A DNA stretch of 43,990 nucleotides from JAABRU01 sp041390465 (lineage in GTDB: Bacteria; Desulfobacterota; Desulfobacteria; Desulfobacterales; Desulfococcaceae). Of the stretch, positions 7,746 through 15,589 are shown piece after piece. The position numbers and the translations under genes were made by a program. The notes beneath the pieces are model-generated. The model was not told the origin of the DNA, ran no database searches, and was given only the letters and a program-made list of their open reading frames with translations. The stretch is taken from assembly GCA_041390465.1 (NCBI GenBank), contig JAWKPW010000045.1, forward strand, positions 1 through 43,990, given 5' to 3'. Numbering within the stretch: position 1 is the stretch's first letter; every line of letters begins with the position of its first letter.

Positions 7746-8324
7746 ATGAAAGACATTGTTTTGGACATTCTCAGAGAGAGCGTGTCTGTAAAAGAGAGTT
7801 TTATCACTTCCCATGCGGACAAAATTCTGAGGGCAGCAGACCAGACTGCAGCCTGTCTGGCCTCGGGACATAAGATTCTGATCTTCGGCAACGGCGGCAG
7901 TGCGGCAGATGCACAGCATATTGCCGCGGAATTTGTGAACCGTTTCCGGATTGAGCGCCCCCCGCTGGCAGCCATTGCCCTGACGACGGATACATCCATT
8001 ATCACCAGCATTGGAAACGACTACCACTTTGATGAAATCTTTGTCAAACAGGTGCAGGCCATTGGTCACAAAGATGATATTGCCCTGGGAATCAGCACCA
8101 GCGGCAATTCCCCCAATGTGGCAAAGGCCATGAAAACAGCGAGGGAAATGGGATTGCTGACCTTTGCCCTGACCGGACGCGGGGGCGGAAAACTGGCTGA
8201 ACTTGCCGATATTCTTTTTGCTGTGGATTCCGGGGTTACAGCCAGAATACAGGAAAGCCATATCACTTTTGGCCATATCCTCTGCGAACTCACGGACAGG
8301 ATTCTTTTTCCCTCGGCATTCTGA
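7746..8324 (+). CDS. gmhA: Phosphoheptose isomerase (D-sedoheptulose 7-phosphate isomerase)
   Basis: Converts sedoheptulose 7-phosphate to D-glycero-D-manno-heptose 7-phosphate, the first step of ADP-heptose synthesis for the LPS inner core. The 192 residues form a single SIS domain. FGNGGSAADAQH (about 51-62) and GISTSGNSPNV (about 117-127) are the sugar-phosphate loops, and ESHITFGHILCE near the C-terminus carries the conserved Glu and His residues. GGAG precedes the ATG by five bases. No other heptose gene is visible in the window. The product implies a Gram-negative envelope. Confidence 0.93.
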   Translation: MKDIVLDILRESVSVKESFITSHADKILRAADQTAACLASGHKILIFGNGGSAADAQHIAAEFVNRFRIERPPLAAIALTTDTSIITSIGNDYHFDEIFVKQVQAIGHKDDIALGISTSGNSPNVAKAMKTAREMGLLTFALTGRGGGKLAELADILFAVDSGVTARIQESHITFGHILCELTDRILFPSAF

Positions 8325-8532
8325 ACAGAAATATCCAACTTTTTTACGGCACAAAGGCCGCTCGTCATTCCGGCAAAAGCCGGACAGTTGGCACGCCTTT
8401 GGCAGATTCTTTTCAGGAAATCACTTACGTTTCTGTTCAGTTCTGTTCTCCGTCCGGATTCCTTCTTTCTTTGGAATGAGAAGGTTCCCAGGATGATTTA
8501 ACATTCAGCATTTTCATGCACAGGAGGCAAAC

Positions 8533-9384
8533 ATGAATATCAGAAAATCTCATTTTTCAGGAACATGGTATCCGGACACGGCACCAGCCTGTGAAAAGGA
8601 AATCCGGCAGTTTCTCAAGGAGGGAAAGGCAGAAGACACAGGGAAAAAGCTCATCGGCGGCATTGTTCCGCACGCGGGATGGTATTTTTCCGGTGCCATT
8701 GCCTGCAATGTCATTCACGCACTGGCACAGGGGGAACTCCCGGACACTGTGGTGATTTTTGGCATGCACCTGCATCCGGAATCCTCTCCCTGCCTGATGC
8801 CCAAAGGCACATGGGAAACCCCTTTCGGACTTCTGCCGGTGCAGGAGGATTTGGCGGCGGAAGTGGAAAAAGCCTTTTCCTTTCAGATCGAGACCTCCAC
8901 CCGTTTCCGGCCCGACAATACCATAGAACTGCAGCTTCCCTTTGTGAAATATTTTTTTCCTGATGTGAAAATCCTTGCAGCCGGGGTTCCTCCGGCTGAC
9001 ATTTCCCTGCAGATTGCCAAAAAAATTGCGGAAACTGCATCCAGTCTGAAACTGCGGCTTCGGGTCATCGGTTCCACGGATCTCACCCATTACGGCCATA
9101 ACTATGGATTTGCCCCCAAAGGCGACGGGCCTGATGCCCTGGAGTGGGTGCGGAAGGAAAATGATCAGCGTTTCATAAACGCTGTTTTGTCCATGAATCC
9201 TTCCCAGGTCATCCAGGAGGGACTGAGCCGCAGCAATGCCTGCTGTGCGGGCGCCGCGGCCGCGGCACTGACTGTGGCAAAAGAACTGGGCGCGGTTTCT
9301 GCCAAATCTTTGGCCTATGCCACCAGTTATGACAAACATCCCGGAGACAGTTTTGTGGGATACACGGGGATCGTGTTTGCATGA
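8533..9384 (+). CDS. amrB: AmmeMemoRadiSam system protein B (Memo family)
   Basis: A Memo-like protein related to metal-dependent extradiol-dioxygenase folds; its bacterial function is undefined. The 283 residues are the family length. Seen features are FSGTWYP at the N-terminus, GGIVPHAGWYFSGAIA (about 43-58), FGMHLH near 77, STDLTHYGHNYGF (about 182-194) and a terminal GDSFVGYTG. The usual partners of the named system, AMMECR1 and a radical SAM protein, are not adjacent. Instead the gene overlaps a TetR regulator by four bases (ATGA). AGGAGG before the ATG marks a strong ribosome binding site. It heads a three-gene operon. Confidence 0.9.
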   Translation: MNIRKSHFSGTWYPDTAPACEKEIRQFLKEGKAEDTGKKLIGGIVPHAGWYFSGAIACNVIHALAQGELPDTVVIFGMHLHPESSPCLMPKGTWETPFGLLPVQEDLAAEVEKAFSFQIETSTRFRPDNTIELQLPFVKYFFPDVKILAAGVPPADISLQIAKKIAETASSLKLRLRVIGSTDLTHYGHNYGFAPKGDGPDALEWVRKENDQRFINAVLSMNPSQVIQEGLSRSNACCAGAAAAALTVAKELGAVSAKSLAYATSYDKHPGDSFVGYTGIVFA

Positions 9385-10058
9385 TTCCCCTGAAAACCTT
9401 TCACCGGCTTTCTGAATCCAAAAAAGAGCGGATTACCCGCGCAGTTGTTGAGGAATTCAGCGAAAAAGGATACGCTCGCGCAAGCATCAACACCATTGTG
9501 GCCCGTCTGGGCATTGCCAAAGGCTCCATCTTTCAGTATTTCGGAGATAAACGGGGCCTGTTTCTTTTTGCCTTTGGCACCGCGACGGACAAGGTGAAGA
9601 ATTACCTGCGCACGGTGCGGGATCATACAGCGGATCAGAATATTTTCACCCGTCTGGAGGCCACCCTTGTGGCCGGGCTGATCTTTGTGCAGAAACATCC
9701 CATGATTTACCGGCTTTATGTCAAAACCATGTTTGAATCTGTGCGATCCGATCCTGCCCCTTCCTTTGTCAAGGCCGAAACCGAAACAGCCCTTGCTGCC
9801 CTGCGGGAAGACAGTCTGCGTTATCTCCGTTCCCTGCTGGAAACCGCAAAGACAAGGGGGGAACTTCGGGAAGATGCGGATTTGGATCAGGTCTGTTTCA
9901 TGATTGACGCGATCATGGATCGTTTTCTGCAGGCCCGTGTGATTCCCCATCTGGATGGCGGGCTGGGCATCTCCCATTGCAGCGAAGCCGAGGCCCGTGA
10001 ATGGATATCCGGGCTTATCCAGATGCTGCGCCGGGGAATCGGAAAGGAACAGGCATGA
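9381..10058 (+). CDS. TetR/AcrR family transcriptional regulator
   Basis: The N-terminal helix-turn-helix is clear: about residues 14-60, with ASINTIVARLGIAKGSIFQY and the typical FGDKRGLF that follows. The C-terminal ligand-binding region of about 160 residues is unspecific. It overlaps the stop of the Memo gene and the start of mqnB by ATGA at both ends, so it is cotranscribed with them. No partial efflux gene is adjacent, so its target is probably its own operon or a distant gene. Ligand unknown. Confidence 0.9.
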   Translation: MIPLKTFHRLSESKKERITRAVVEEFSEKGYARASINTIVARLGIAKGSIFQYFGDKRGLFLFAFGTATDKVKNYLRTVRDHTADQNIFTRLEATLVAGLIFVQKHPMIYRLYVKTMFESVRSDPAPSFVKAETETALAALREDSLRYLRSLLETAKTRGELREDADLDQVCFMIDAIMDRFLQARVIPHLDGGLGISHCSEAEAREWISGLIQMLRRGIGKEQA

Positions 10059-10792
10059 AATCTTCCGTTCTTGTCGCGGGGGCTGTAGACGGAGAACTGG
10101 AAGGAATCCGGCACGCTCTTGAAAATCCCGTCTCTTCCGCTGTTGGTCGCAGACATCTGCTTTCCGGCTTTATCTGCGGAAAACCGGTTCAGCTTCTTCT
10201 CACCGGCCCCGGTTTGCTCAACACGGCGCAGTCCCTGACCGCAGTCATTGAACAGACCGGGCCTGCTTTGATTATCCAGACCGGATGTGCGGGCGTTTTC
10301 CGGCAGTCCGGGCTGGAAATCGGAGACATCGGCATTGCGGCAGCGGAAACAGATGTGCATCTGGGCATTGAATCTGCGTCCGGAGGACTTCCGGAAGACC
10401 TGCCTTTTGCCCTGATGAGACAGGGAGACAGGGAAATCCGCAGTGTCTATCCTTTGGATGCGGAAAAAACCGGGAAAGCAGAGACGGTTTTGCAGAAAAT
10501 GTTTGAAAAAACCTGCCGGGTGAAAAAAGGCCCCTTTGTCACAGTTTCCACCATCACGACCAGTGATGAGCGCGCAGATATGCTGTACAAAAGGCATTGC
10601 CCTGTGATGGAAAACATGGAAGGAGCCGCGACCGCGTATCTGGGGCTGCTTTATGACATTCCCTGCATTGAAATCCGCTGTGCCTGCAATTATGCCGGAA
10701 AACGGGACAGGGAGAACTGGAATCTGAGACTTGCCTTTGAGCGCTGTGCGGACGCGGTGCTTTCCCTTTTCCGCAATCCGGAGTTTTTGTAG
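10055..10792 (+). CDS. mqnB: Futalosine hydrolase
   Basis: Removes hypoxanthine from futalosine to give dehypoxanthine futalosine in the futalosine route to menaquinone. It belongs to the PNP/UDP phosphorylase (MTA nucleosidase-like) fold. Seen: an N-terminal VAGAVDGELEGI, a GPGLLNTAQSL loop near 53, QTGCAGVF near 78, the nucleoside-binding VMENMEGAATAYL (about 185-197) with its conserved Met-Glu, and CNYAGKRDRENW near the end, as in MqnB. An ATGA overlap with tetR selects the start at 10055 over an upstream in-frame ATG at 10001. The gene implies that this organism makes menaquinone by the futalosine pathway. The other mqn genes are not in the window. Confidence 0.88.
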   Translation: MKSSVLVAGAVDGELEGIRHALENPVSSAVGRRHLLSGFICGKPVQLLLTGPGLLNTAQSLTAVIEQTGPALIIQTGCAGVFRQSGLEIGDIGIAAAETDVHLGIESASGGLPEDLPFALMRQGDREIRSVYPLDAEKTGKAETVLQKMFEKTCRVKKGPFVTVSTITTSDERADMLYKRHCPVMENMEGAATAYLGLLYDIPCIEIRCACNYAGKRDRENWNLRLAFERCADAVLSLFRNPEFL

Positions 10793-10898
10793 GCGGGCAG
10801 CAGAGAAACGGGGATGAAGAAAATTTTGCTTTCCGGCTGAACAACTCTGATATTTGCTGAAAAACCGGAACCGGAACATGCTTTGAATAGTAAGAAAA

Positions 10899-10937
10899 CA
10901 GAAGGTTCCGGCTCACAGGGGGAGCCGGAACCTTCTG
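10899..10937 (-). terminator. Intrinsic terminator of the SLOG-like gene
   Basis: A perfect 16-bp stem, CAGAAGGTTCCGGCTC with GAGCCGGAACCTTCTG, closes a 7-base loop. Read on the minus strand it is followed by TGTTTTCTTA, as expected for the gene at 10953-11513. It may also stop plus-strand transcription from mqnB, but no T-run follows on that side. Confidence 0.85.
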
Positions 10938-10952
10938 ACAGTAACGACAGAA

Positions 10953-11513
10953 TTATTTCTGATCCGCAGGCCCGAAAGAACGGACAAAAAGATCATGAAT
11001 GGCTTTTTTGCCATCTTCGGTCAGATTCCGGGTTCCGGTTCCTGCAAAGGTTTTGTCGCTGATTACCGGAGTATCAGCGACCCACTGTTTGTTCTGCCAG
11101 GAAAACCAGGCTTTGCGATCCTGATCATAAACGCTTACCGGACGGTTGAACAGGCGGGCCAGTTCCACGCCCCAGCCGGTTCCGCCCTTTACCGTGTCAT
11201 CCGGCTGAATCCAGCCAATGGCAAAAATATGGAATCCATTGTTCACCATATGAAAAATGGACTGGATCACCTTGCGGATCTTTTCTGTTTTGGCATAGGT
11301 GCGTCCCATGCGTTTGGAAACAATTTCCATGCTGATGTCACCCTGCCTGAGTTCTTCCGGTGTCAGAATGCGCAAATTCCGGGTGCGTTCCGCCATATGC
11401 CCCTCAAAGGAAAAATTGACTTCCTGAAGTCCCCAGCATTCTGCGTGTTTTCCGAATTCGGTTTCCGCCCCCTTATGCCCGCCGCTGTAAAGTGTAATCT
11501 GTGAACGATCCAT
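10953..11513 (-). CDS. SLOG-like Rossmann-fold protein of unknown function
   Basis: A 186-residue protein with features of the SLOG superfamily (DprA/LOG/YpsA-like nucleotide-binding folds). YSGGHKGAETEFGKHAE opens the protein and resembles the GGxxGAD loop. FEGH and a charged TPEEL follow, and VKGGTGWGVELARLFNRPV (about 118-136) is the second glycine-rich loop. It ends with an alpha-helical tail. SLOG proteins bind nucleotide-derived ligands; some act in stress or defence, but nothing here shows which. GGAG upstream supports the ATG. The gene is monocistronic, with a strong terminator just downstream. Confidence 0.65.
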   Translation of the reverse strand: MDRSQITLYSGGHKGAETEFGKHAECWGLQEVNFSFEGHMAERTRNLRILTPEELRQGDISMEIVSKRMGRTYAKTEKIRKVIQSIFHMVNNGFHIFAIGWIQPDDTVKGGTGWGVELARLFNRPVSVYDQDRKAWFSWQNKQWVADTPVISDKTFAGTGTRNLTEDGKKAIHDLFVRSFGPADQK

Positions 11514-11572
11514 GTTTTCTTTTCTCCCTGATGATAATTTTGATATTTTATATAAAAAAATAAATTGTTATA

Positions 11573-11687
11573 CGAATGAAGAGTCAGCTTCGGATAAGAT
11601 TTGGCAACTTTCGAAAAGTTGTCAAATCTTCCCTCTTTTTATAACATTCTGTTTTAATTCAGTATGATATTTTTGACTCTTCATTCG
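11573..11687. repeat. Long inverted repeat enclosing a family 1 palindrome
   Basis: The arms CGAATGAAGAGTCA (11573-11586) and TGACTCTTCATTCG (11674-11687) match perfectly over 14 bp. Centrally placed between them, at 11596-11630, is family 1 copy 4, with arms AAGATTTGGCAACTTT and AAAGTTGTCAAATCTT. The nested structure lies in the 366-base gap between the SLOG-like gene and fabD. It looks like a small non-coding mobile or hairpin element. Confidence 0.7.
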
Positions 11688-11732
11688 CATTTGTTGTATC
11701 GGAACAGTTTCTTTCCCGACTCCCAAAAACAA

Positions 11733-11760
11733 ATCACCCCGCCTTCTCCGGCAGGGTGAT
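11733..11760 (-). terminator. Intrinsic terminator downstream of fabD
   Basis: The stem ATCACCC-C-GCC pairs with GGC-A-GGGTGAT, with one mismatch, around TTCTCC. Read on the minus strand it is followed by TTGTTTTTGGG. It lies about 120 bases after the fabD stop codon. Confidence 0.75.
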
Positions 11761-11879
11761 CTGAATACAATAAAACATATTTTCAGAAAAAGCAAGTTTT
11801 TTTCTTTGATACAGTAAGCACATTTTTCCGATCTGCGGATCTCTCATCCGGCATAAGCTCAATCGGGGCTTCCTTTCTT

Positions 11880-12818
11880 TCATTTTGCAGATTTCAGAAA
11901 GGCTTCCAGACTTGGCAAATCATAAACATTGTGCACTTCGCACACATAGTCTTTGGGAATGATTTTTTTCACCAGCCCGGTGAGAACCTTGCCCGGTCCC
12001 ACTTCCACAAAGATTTCCACTTGTTCTGCCATCATTTTCAGCACCGAATCATACCAGCGCACAGGGGAACACAACTGCCGCACCATGATGTCTTTGATTT
12101 CTGCCGGAGATGCCACTGTATCCGCGTTGACATTGTGAATCACTCTGCTTCTGGGCGCATGAAACGGGATTTCCTGCACAAAGGATTTGAATTCCGCCTC
12201 CGCGCCGCGGATCAGTTCACTGTGCCACGCGCCGCTAACTTTCAGGGGAATGGCTTTGGCTTTTTTTGCTGCAGAGAGTTCCCCGGCTTTTTTCACGGCT
12301 TCCGGTGCTCCGGTGATGACTATCTGCTTTTCCGCATTGTGATTGGCAACGGAAACCGTGCCTTCGGATTTGGCCTGATCCGCAATCTCCCGCACTTCGG
12401 CAATGGAAAGACCGACAATCGCGGACATGGCTCCTTTGTGCTTTTCCGCCTCCCGGTGCATGAGTTCTCCTCTCTTGAACACCAGGCGCATGGTGTCTTC
12501 CTCAGATACAATGCCTGCCGCGCAGAGTGCGCTGTATTCTCCCAGGCTGTGACCTGCGGAAATATCAGGCGTTATGCCCTCTTTGCTTAACAGATGCAGG
12601 CAGGCCAGATTGATCAGGGTCACGGCAGGCTGCAGATTGACGGTCATGGTCAGATCCGCCATCGGCCCGTTGAAGCAGAGTTCTTTCAGGCCAATGCCTG
12701 TGATTTTCTCTGCCATTGCAAAACGATCTTTCACGTTTTCATAGGTTTCATACAAATCCTGTCCCATGCCCACAGCCTGAGACCCCTGACCGGGAAAAAG
12801 AAATGCGGTTTTTTTCAT
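11880..12818 (-). CDS. fabD: Malonyl-CoA:ACP transacylase
   Basis: Loads malonyl groups onto acyl carrier protein in type II fatty acid synthesis. FLFPGQGSQAVGMGQ opens the protein, the nucleophile elbow GHSLGEYSALCAAG lies near residue 90, VANHNAEKQIVITG is near 155, the catalytic-His stretch VSGAWHSELI is near 195, and VEVGPGKVLTGLVKK is near 283. The length of about 312 fits FabD. I prefer the ATG at 12818 because GGAG lies six bases upstream; an in-frame ATG at 12830 is the alternative. It is not next to other fab genes here, which is unusual but not rare. Confidence 0.93.
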   Translation of the reverse strand: MKKTAFLFPGQGSQAVGMGQDLYETYENVKDRFAMAEKITGIGLKELCFNGPMADLTMTVNLQPAVTLINLACLHLLSKEGITPDISAGHSLGEYSALCAAGIVSEEDTMRLVFKRGELMHREAEKHKGAMSAIVGLSIAEVREIADQAKSEGTVSVANHNAEKQIVITGAPEAVKKAGELSAAKKAKAIPLKVSGAWHSELIRGAEAEFKSFVQEIPFHAPRSRVIHNVNADTVASPAEIKDIMVRQLCSPVRWYDSVLKMMAEQVEIFVEVGPGKVLTGLVKKIIPKDYVCEVHNVYDLPSLEAFLKSAK

Positions 12819-12897
12819 TGCTTGCTCCATGAATTATGTTATCTTCAAAAAAGATTGCAGTTGCAGGTCAGGCCAATTCCTTAATACCAGCACACGA

Positions 12898-13336
12898 TTA
12901 TCTGAAAACAAATTTGTTGTCCGAAGGTAATGCAGCAAATGATTTTCTGCCTTTGGGGCGGACTGTTCTGAAATCACGTTCATCCACTGTAAGGATTCTG
13001 TAAAATTTTCAGGCGTTCAGCTAAAGCGATTACGGCAGAATCAGCTAAACCAAGATCAAGATTCCGATATTGCTCAATCAATGCCTGACAGCGTTTGAAA
13101 TCATTCATGTTCAGAAATTCAAGTTGATAAGAACCGCCTGTAAGATCATTCATAAAATCCAGTTCCGCGTCTATGCTCAGAAATTCTCGCAGCAAATAAT
13201 CTGTTTCAACCAAAATCACATCAGGAATAATGATACTGCCTTTTTCCTGATCAATGACCTCACATACCGCTCTGTGATGATTGTCATCTGCGTCATAAAT
13301 GGCATAAATTGCTCCTGAATCTGCTATCAGAGACAT
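12898..13336 (-). CDS. PIN-domain (VapC-like) toxin, frameshifted near the C-terminus
   Basis: A predicted Mg-dependent ribonuclease toxin. The intact frame runs 13336 to 12980 (118 residues) with the PIN acidic residues in LIADSGAIYAIYD, VETDYLLRE and LGLADSAVIALAE. It then ends abruptly as LKILQNPYSG. In another frame the sequence continues ILTVDERDFRTV, the normal last PIN strand with its acidic residues, to a TAA at 12898-12900. Removing one base from the four-T run at 13006-13009 (minus-strand AAAA) or the adjacent AAAA at 13002-13005 restores a 145-residue protein of normal size. It may be a sequencing indel or inactivation. It overlaps the upstream antitoxin gene by 10 bases. Confidence 0.8.
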
Positions 13337-13575
13337 TTCTTTTTCCCTATCCTGTTTCGGAGAAGTGTTTCAGTATTCTGAGATATATCATGTCTTCCGC
13401 TGCGATAGCGCCCCATACCTTTTGGCTTAGGCGGTGAATCATGCTGATTTTTTTTGATTATCGGTTCTTCATCCAAAATCATTACCAATGCTCTCCGGTT
13501 TACTTCCAACTGAACAGGTTCGAGCAACTGTATTTTTCCCTGTCTGTTTATAACCGCTTCAAGAGTCTGTATCAT
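13327..13575 (-). CDS. Small antitoxin-like protein paired with the PIN toxin
   Basis: An 82-residue protein beginning MIQTLEAVINRQGKIQLLEP, which resembles the short beta-rich antitoxins (AbrB-like or DUF104-like) whose N-terminus reads like an SPxxKGxI strand. The basic, Pro-rich C-terminal half would be the toxin-wrapping part. It precedes and overlaps the PIN gene by 10 bases, the usual antitoxin-toxin order. The family name is uncertain, but the pairing is well supported by context. Confidence 0.7.
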   Translation of the reverse strand: MIQTLEAVINRQGKIQLLEPVQLEVNRRALVMILDEEPIIKKNQHDSPPKPKGMGRYRSGRHDISQNTETLLRNRIGKKKCL

Positions 13576-13675
13576 TGCTGCCTCTCTGTGAAATTTGGGT
13601 TATTGTCTTATCGGTTGCTGCATATGAAAATTTTCAGGTTCAGCGGCGCTGTTTGATGCAAGATTCCGGTTGGAA

Positions 13676-13861
13676 TTATTTCTCTGAAATCCCCAAATAT
13701 TTTTTGATGTGTCTGGCAAGCATATCATCAACTTCCGTATGTCTTGGTACCGGTTGTTTTTTTCCGTTGGACGGATTCAGATAAACATCATGCCCTGCCC
13801 CATGTCTGAACAGAATACATCCGGCATTCAGCAGTTGCCTGATAAACTCCTTCCTTTTCAT
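13676..13861 (-). CDS. hicA: HicA-type toxin (mRNA interferase)
   Basis: A 61-residue protein with the HicA double-stranded RNA-binding-like fold. It starts MKRKEFIRQLLNAGCILFRHG, carries the conserved His in GAGHDVYLNP, and has the PVPRHTEVDDMLARHIKKYLGI tail typical of the family. It overlaps hicB by four bases (ATGA). Here the antitoxin gene comes first, which is one of the known arrangements. Confidence 0.88.
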   Translation of the reverse strand: MKRKEFIRQLLNAGCILFRHGAGHDVYLNPSNGKKQPVPRHTEVDDMLARHIKKYLGISEK

Positions 13862-14055
13862 ACAGCCACTGCCAGATCTTTGAGCATATATTTTTCAGGA
13901 ACTTCATCCAATACCATCAAGTGAAAAGCGTCTCTGATATTCTCCTCCAACTCCTCCAATGTTTCTCCCTGAGTCATAATTTCAGGATATTCAAGGAGCT
14001 TGCCCAACCAGAATTTTTCAGATTTCCAATAGATAAGTGTCATTTTTCTGCCCAT
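13858..14055 (-). CDS. hicB: HicB-type antitoxin
   Basis: The 65-residue HicB-like partial RNase H fold includes MTLIYWKSEKFWLGKLLEYP, then EIMTQGETLEELEENIRDA, the HicB signature segment. No C-terminal DNA-binding domain is present, so this is the short HicB form. I chose the start at 14055 because AAAGGAA precedes it at the right distance; a longer in-frame start at 14103 exists. It lies about 116 bases downstream of hemA on the same strand. Confidence 0.88.
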   Translation of the reverse strand: MGRKMTLIYWKSEKFWLGKLLEYPEIMTQGETLEELEENIRDAFHLMVLDEVPEKYMLKDLAVAV

Positions 14056-14171
14056 GACAGTTCCTTTCATCTGAGAAAAATTCCTCTTTATGTCCTGTGA
14101 CATTTTGATGTATTTCTTCCATTATTATATTCTCCTGTTTCATACAGATTCCTGTAAGTGACCAATTCTGA

Positions 14172-15449
14172 TCACTCATCATCCAGCCGGAACAGTTTCC
14201 GGGTAATGTCCAGATATGCGGCTTTGTCTGCATAACAGCCTTTGTTTTTGAGAAAAACAGTGGGATCATGCAGCACTTTGTTGATCATGGCATTCATCAT
14301 GCGGCGCATGGCCTCTCCGTCTTCTGCGGACAGGTGGGTGAGGGAATGGCTCAGGGTCTTTTTCATTTCCGCCTCGGCAATACCCCAGAGTTTTTTCCGC
14401 AGTCCCACAATGGTGGGAACCACATCCAGCCCCTCATACCATTCCCGGAAGCGGATCACAGCCTCATCAATCATGCGCTCCGCTCGCATGGCCTCCCGGT
14501 TCCGATCTTCGATGTTTTCCTCAATCACACCCTGCAGATCATCAATGTCATACACATAGGTGTTGGCAAGGCGGTTGATTTCCGGATCAATGTCTCTGGG
14601 AACCGCAATGTCAATGAAAAACAGGGGGCGGTTTTTTCTCGGACGCAGCGCTTTTTTCACCTGATCCTTCATCAGAATGAAACCCGGAGAACCGGTGGAA
14701 CTGATGATGATATCCACCTCTGTCAGCGCGTCCGGAATTTCCTCAAACCGGATGGCTTTTCCCCGGAACTGGCCAGCGAGTTCCACACCCCGTTCAAAGG
14801 TGCGGTTGGCCACAAAAATATCCCCGACCCGGTGCCGAATCAGATGCTCAACCGCGAGTTCCGCCATTTCCCCCGCGCCGATGAGCAGCACTTTTTTCTC
14901 TTCCAGATTTCCGAAAATCTTGCGTCCCAGTTCAATGGCCGCATAACTGATGGACACTGCATGATCGCCGATGCCGGTTTCCGTGCGCACCCGTTTGGCA
15001 ACAAAAAAGGTTTTGTGAAGGAGCCGGTTGAGAATCACGCCTGAGGTTTTTTTCAGTGTGGCTGTGCGGTAGGCTTCCTTGATCTGCCCCAGAATCTGGG
15101 GTTCTCCCACCACCATGGAATCCAGACTGGCCGCGACCCGGAAGATATGACGCACAGCCTCATCTCCGGCATGAATATACAGGGCTTTTTCAAAATCGGA
15201 AACCGGCAGATGCTTGGTACGGGAAATATACGTTTTTGCTGCGGTCACGGCTTTTTCTGCATCAGGAGCGGTCATGATGATTTCCACCCGGTTGCAGGTC
15301 GAAAGCAGCACCACTTCGGAAATCGCGGGATCATTTTGAAAATTCCGCAGCGCAGCATCCGCATCTTCTGCGGAAAATCCGATGCATTCCCGCAGTTCCA
15401 CATCCGCTGTCTTGTGATTGAGCCCCATCACAATGATTTCCTGGCGCAT
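14172..15449 (-). CDS. hemA: Glutamyl-tRNA reductase
   Basis: Reduces glutamyl-tRNA to glutamate-1-semialdehyde, the first committed step of C5-pathway tetrapyrrole synthesis. MGLNHKTADVELRE lies at the N-terminus, LLSTCNRVEI holds the catalytic Cys near residue 50, EPQILGQIKEAYRTA is near 117, VLLIGAGEMAELA is the NADPH-binding loop near 185, and FIDIAVPRDIDPE is near 270. The C-terminal dimerisation helix follows. The open frame extends to an ATG at 15596 that overlaps the ccsA stop, but the extra 49 residues do not match the family. I take 15449, although its ribosome binding site is poor and translational coupling to ccsA is possible. Haem supply fits the adjacent cytochrome assembly gene. 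Confidence 0.92.
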   Translation of the reverse strand: MRQEIIVMGLNHKTADVELRECIGFSAEDADAALRNFQNDPAISEVVLLSTCNRVEIIMTAPDAEKAVTAAKTYISRTKHLPVSDFEKALYIHAGDEAVRHIFRVAASLDSMVVGEPQILGQIKEAYRTATLKKTSGVILNRLLHKTFFVAKRVRTETGIGDHAVSISYAAIELGRKIFGNLEEKKVLLIGAGEMAELAVEHLIRHRVGDIFVANRTFERGVELAGQFRGKAIRFEEIPDALTEVDIIISSTGSPGFILMKDQVKKALRPRKNRPLFFIDIAVPRDIDPEINRLANTYVYDIDDLQGVIEENIEDRNREAMRAERMIDEAVIRFREWYEGLDVVPTIVGLRKKLWGIAEAEMKKTLSHSLTHLSAEDGEAMRRMMNAMINKVLHDPTVFLKNKGCYADKAAYLDITRKLFRLDDE

Positions 15450-15589
15450 CAGCCCGCAGTCCGGCAGAAACCGGCTGTGACTGATCTGACAGGATTTTGT
15501 TTTTTCTCTCATATGCTGCATGGTTACAGCATTTCTGTTTTGTGTGTTTTCATAAAAATCTTCCCGCGTGTCCGCGCAGACTGCCTGAC

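Noticed and set aside
14018..14269. 83-codon minus-strand frame between hicB and hemA
   Set aside because: It overlaps the end of hemA and the start of hicB in another frame, without recognisable motifs.
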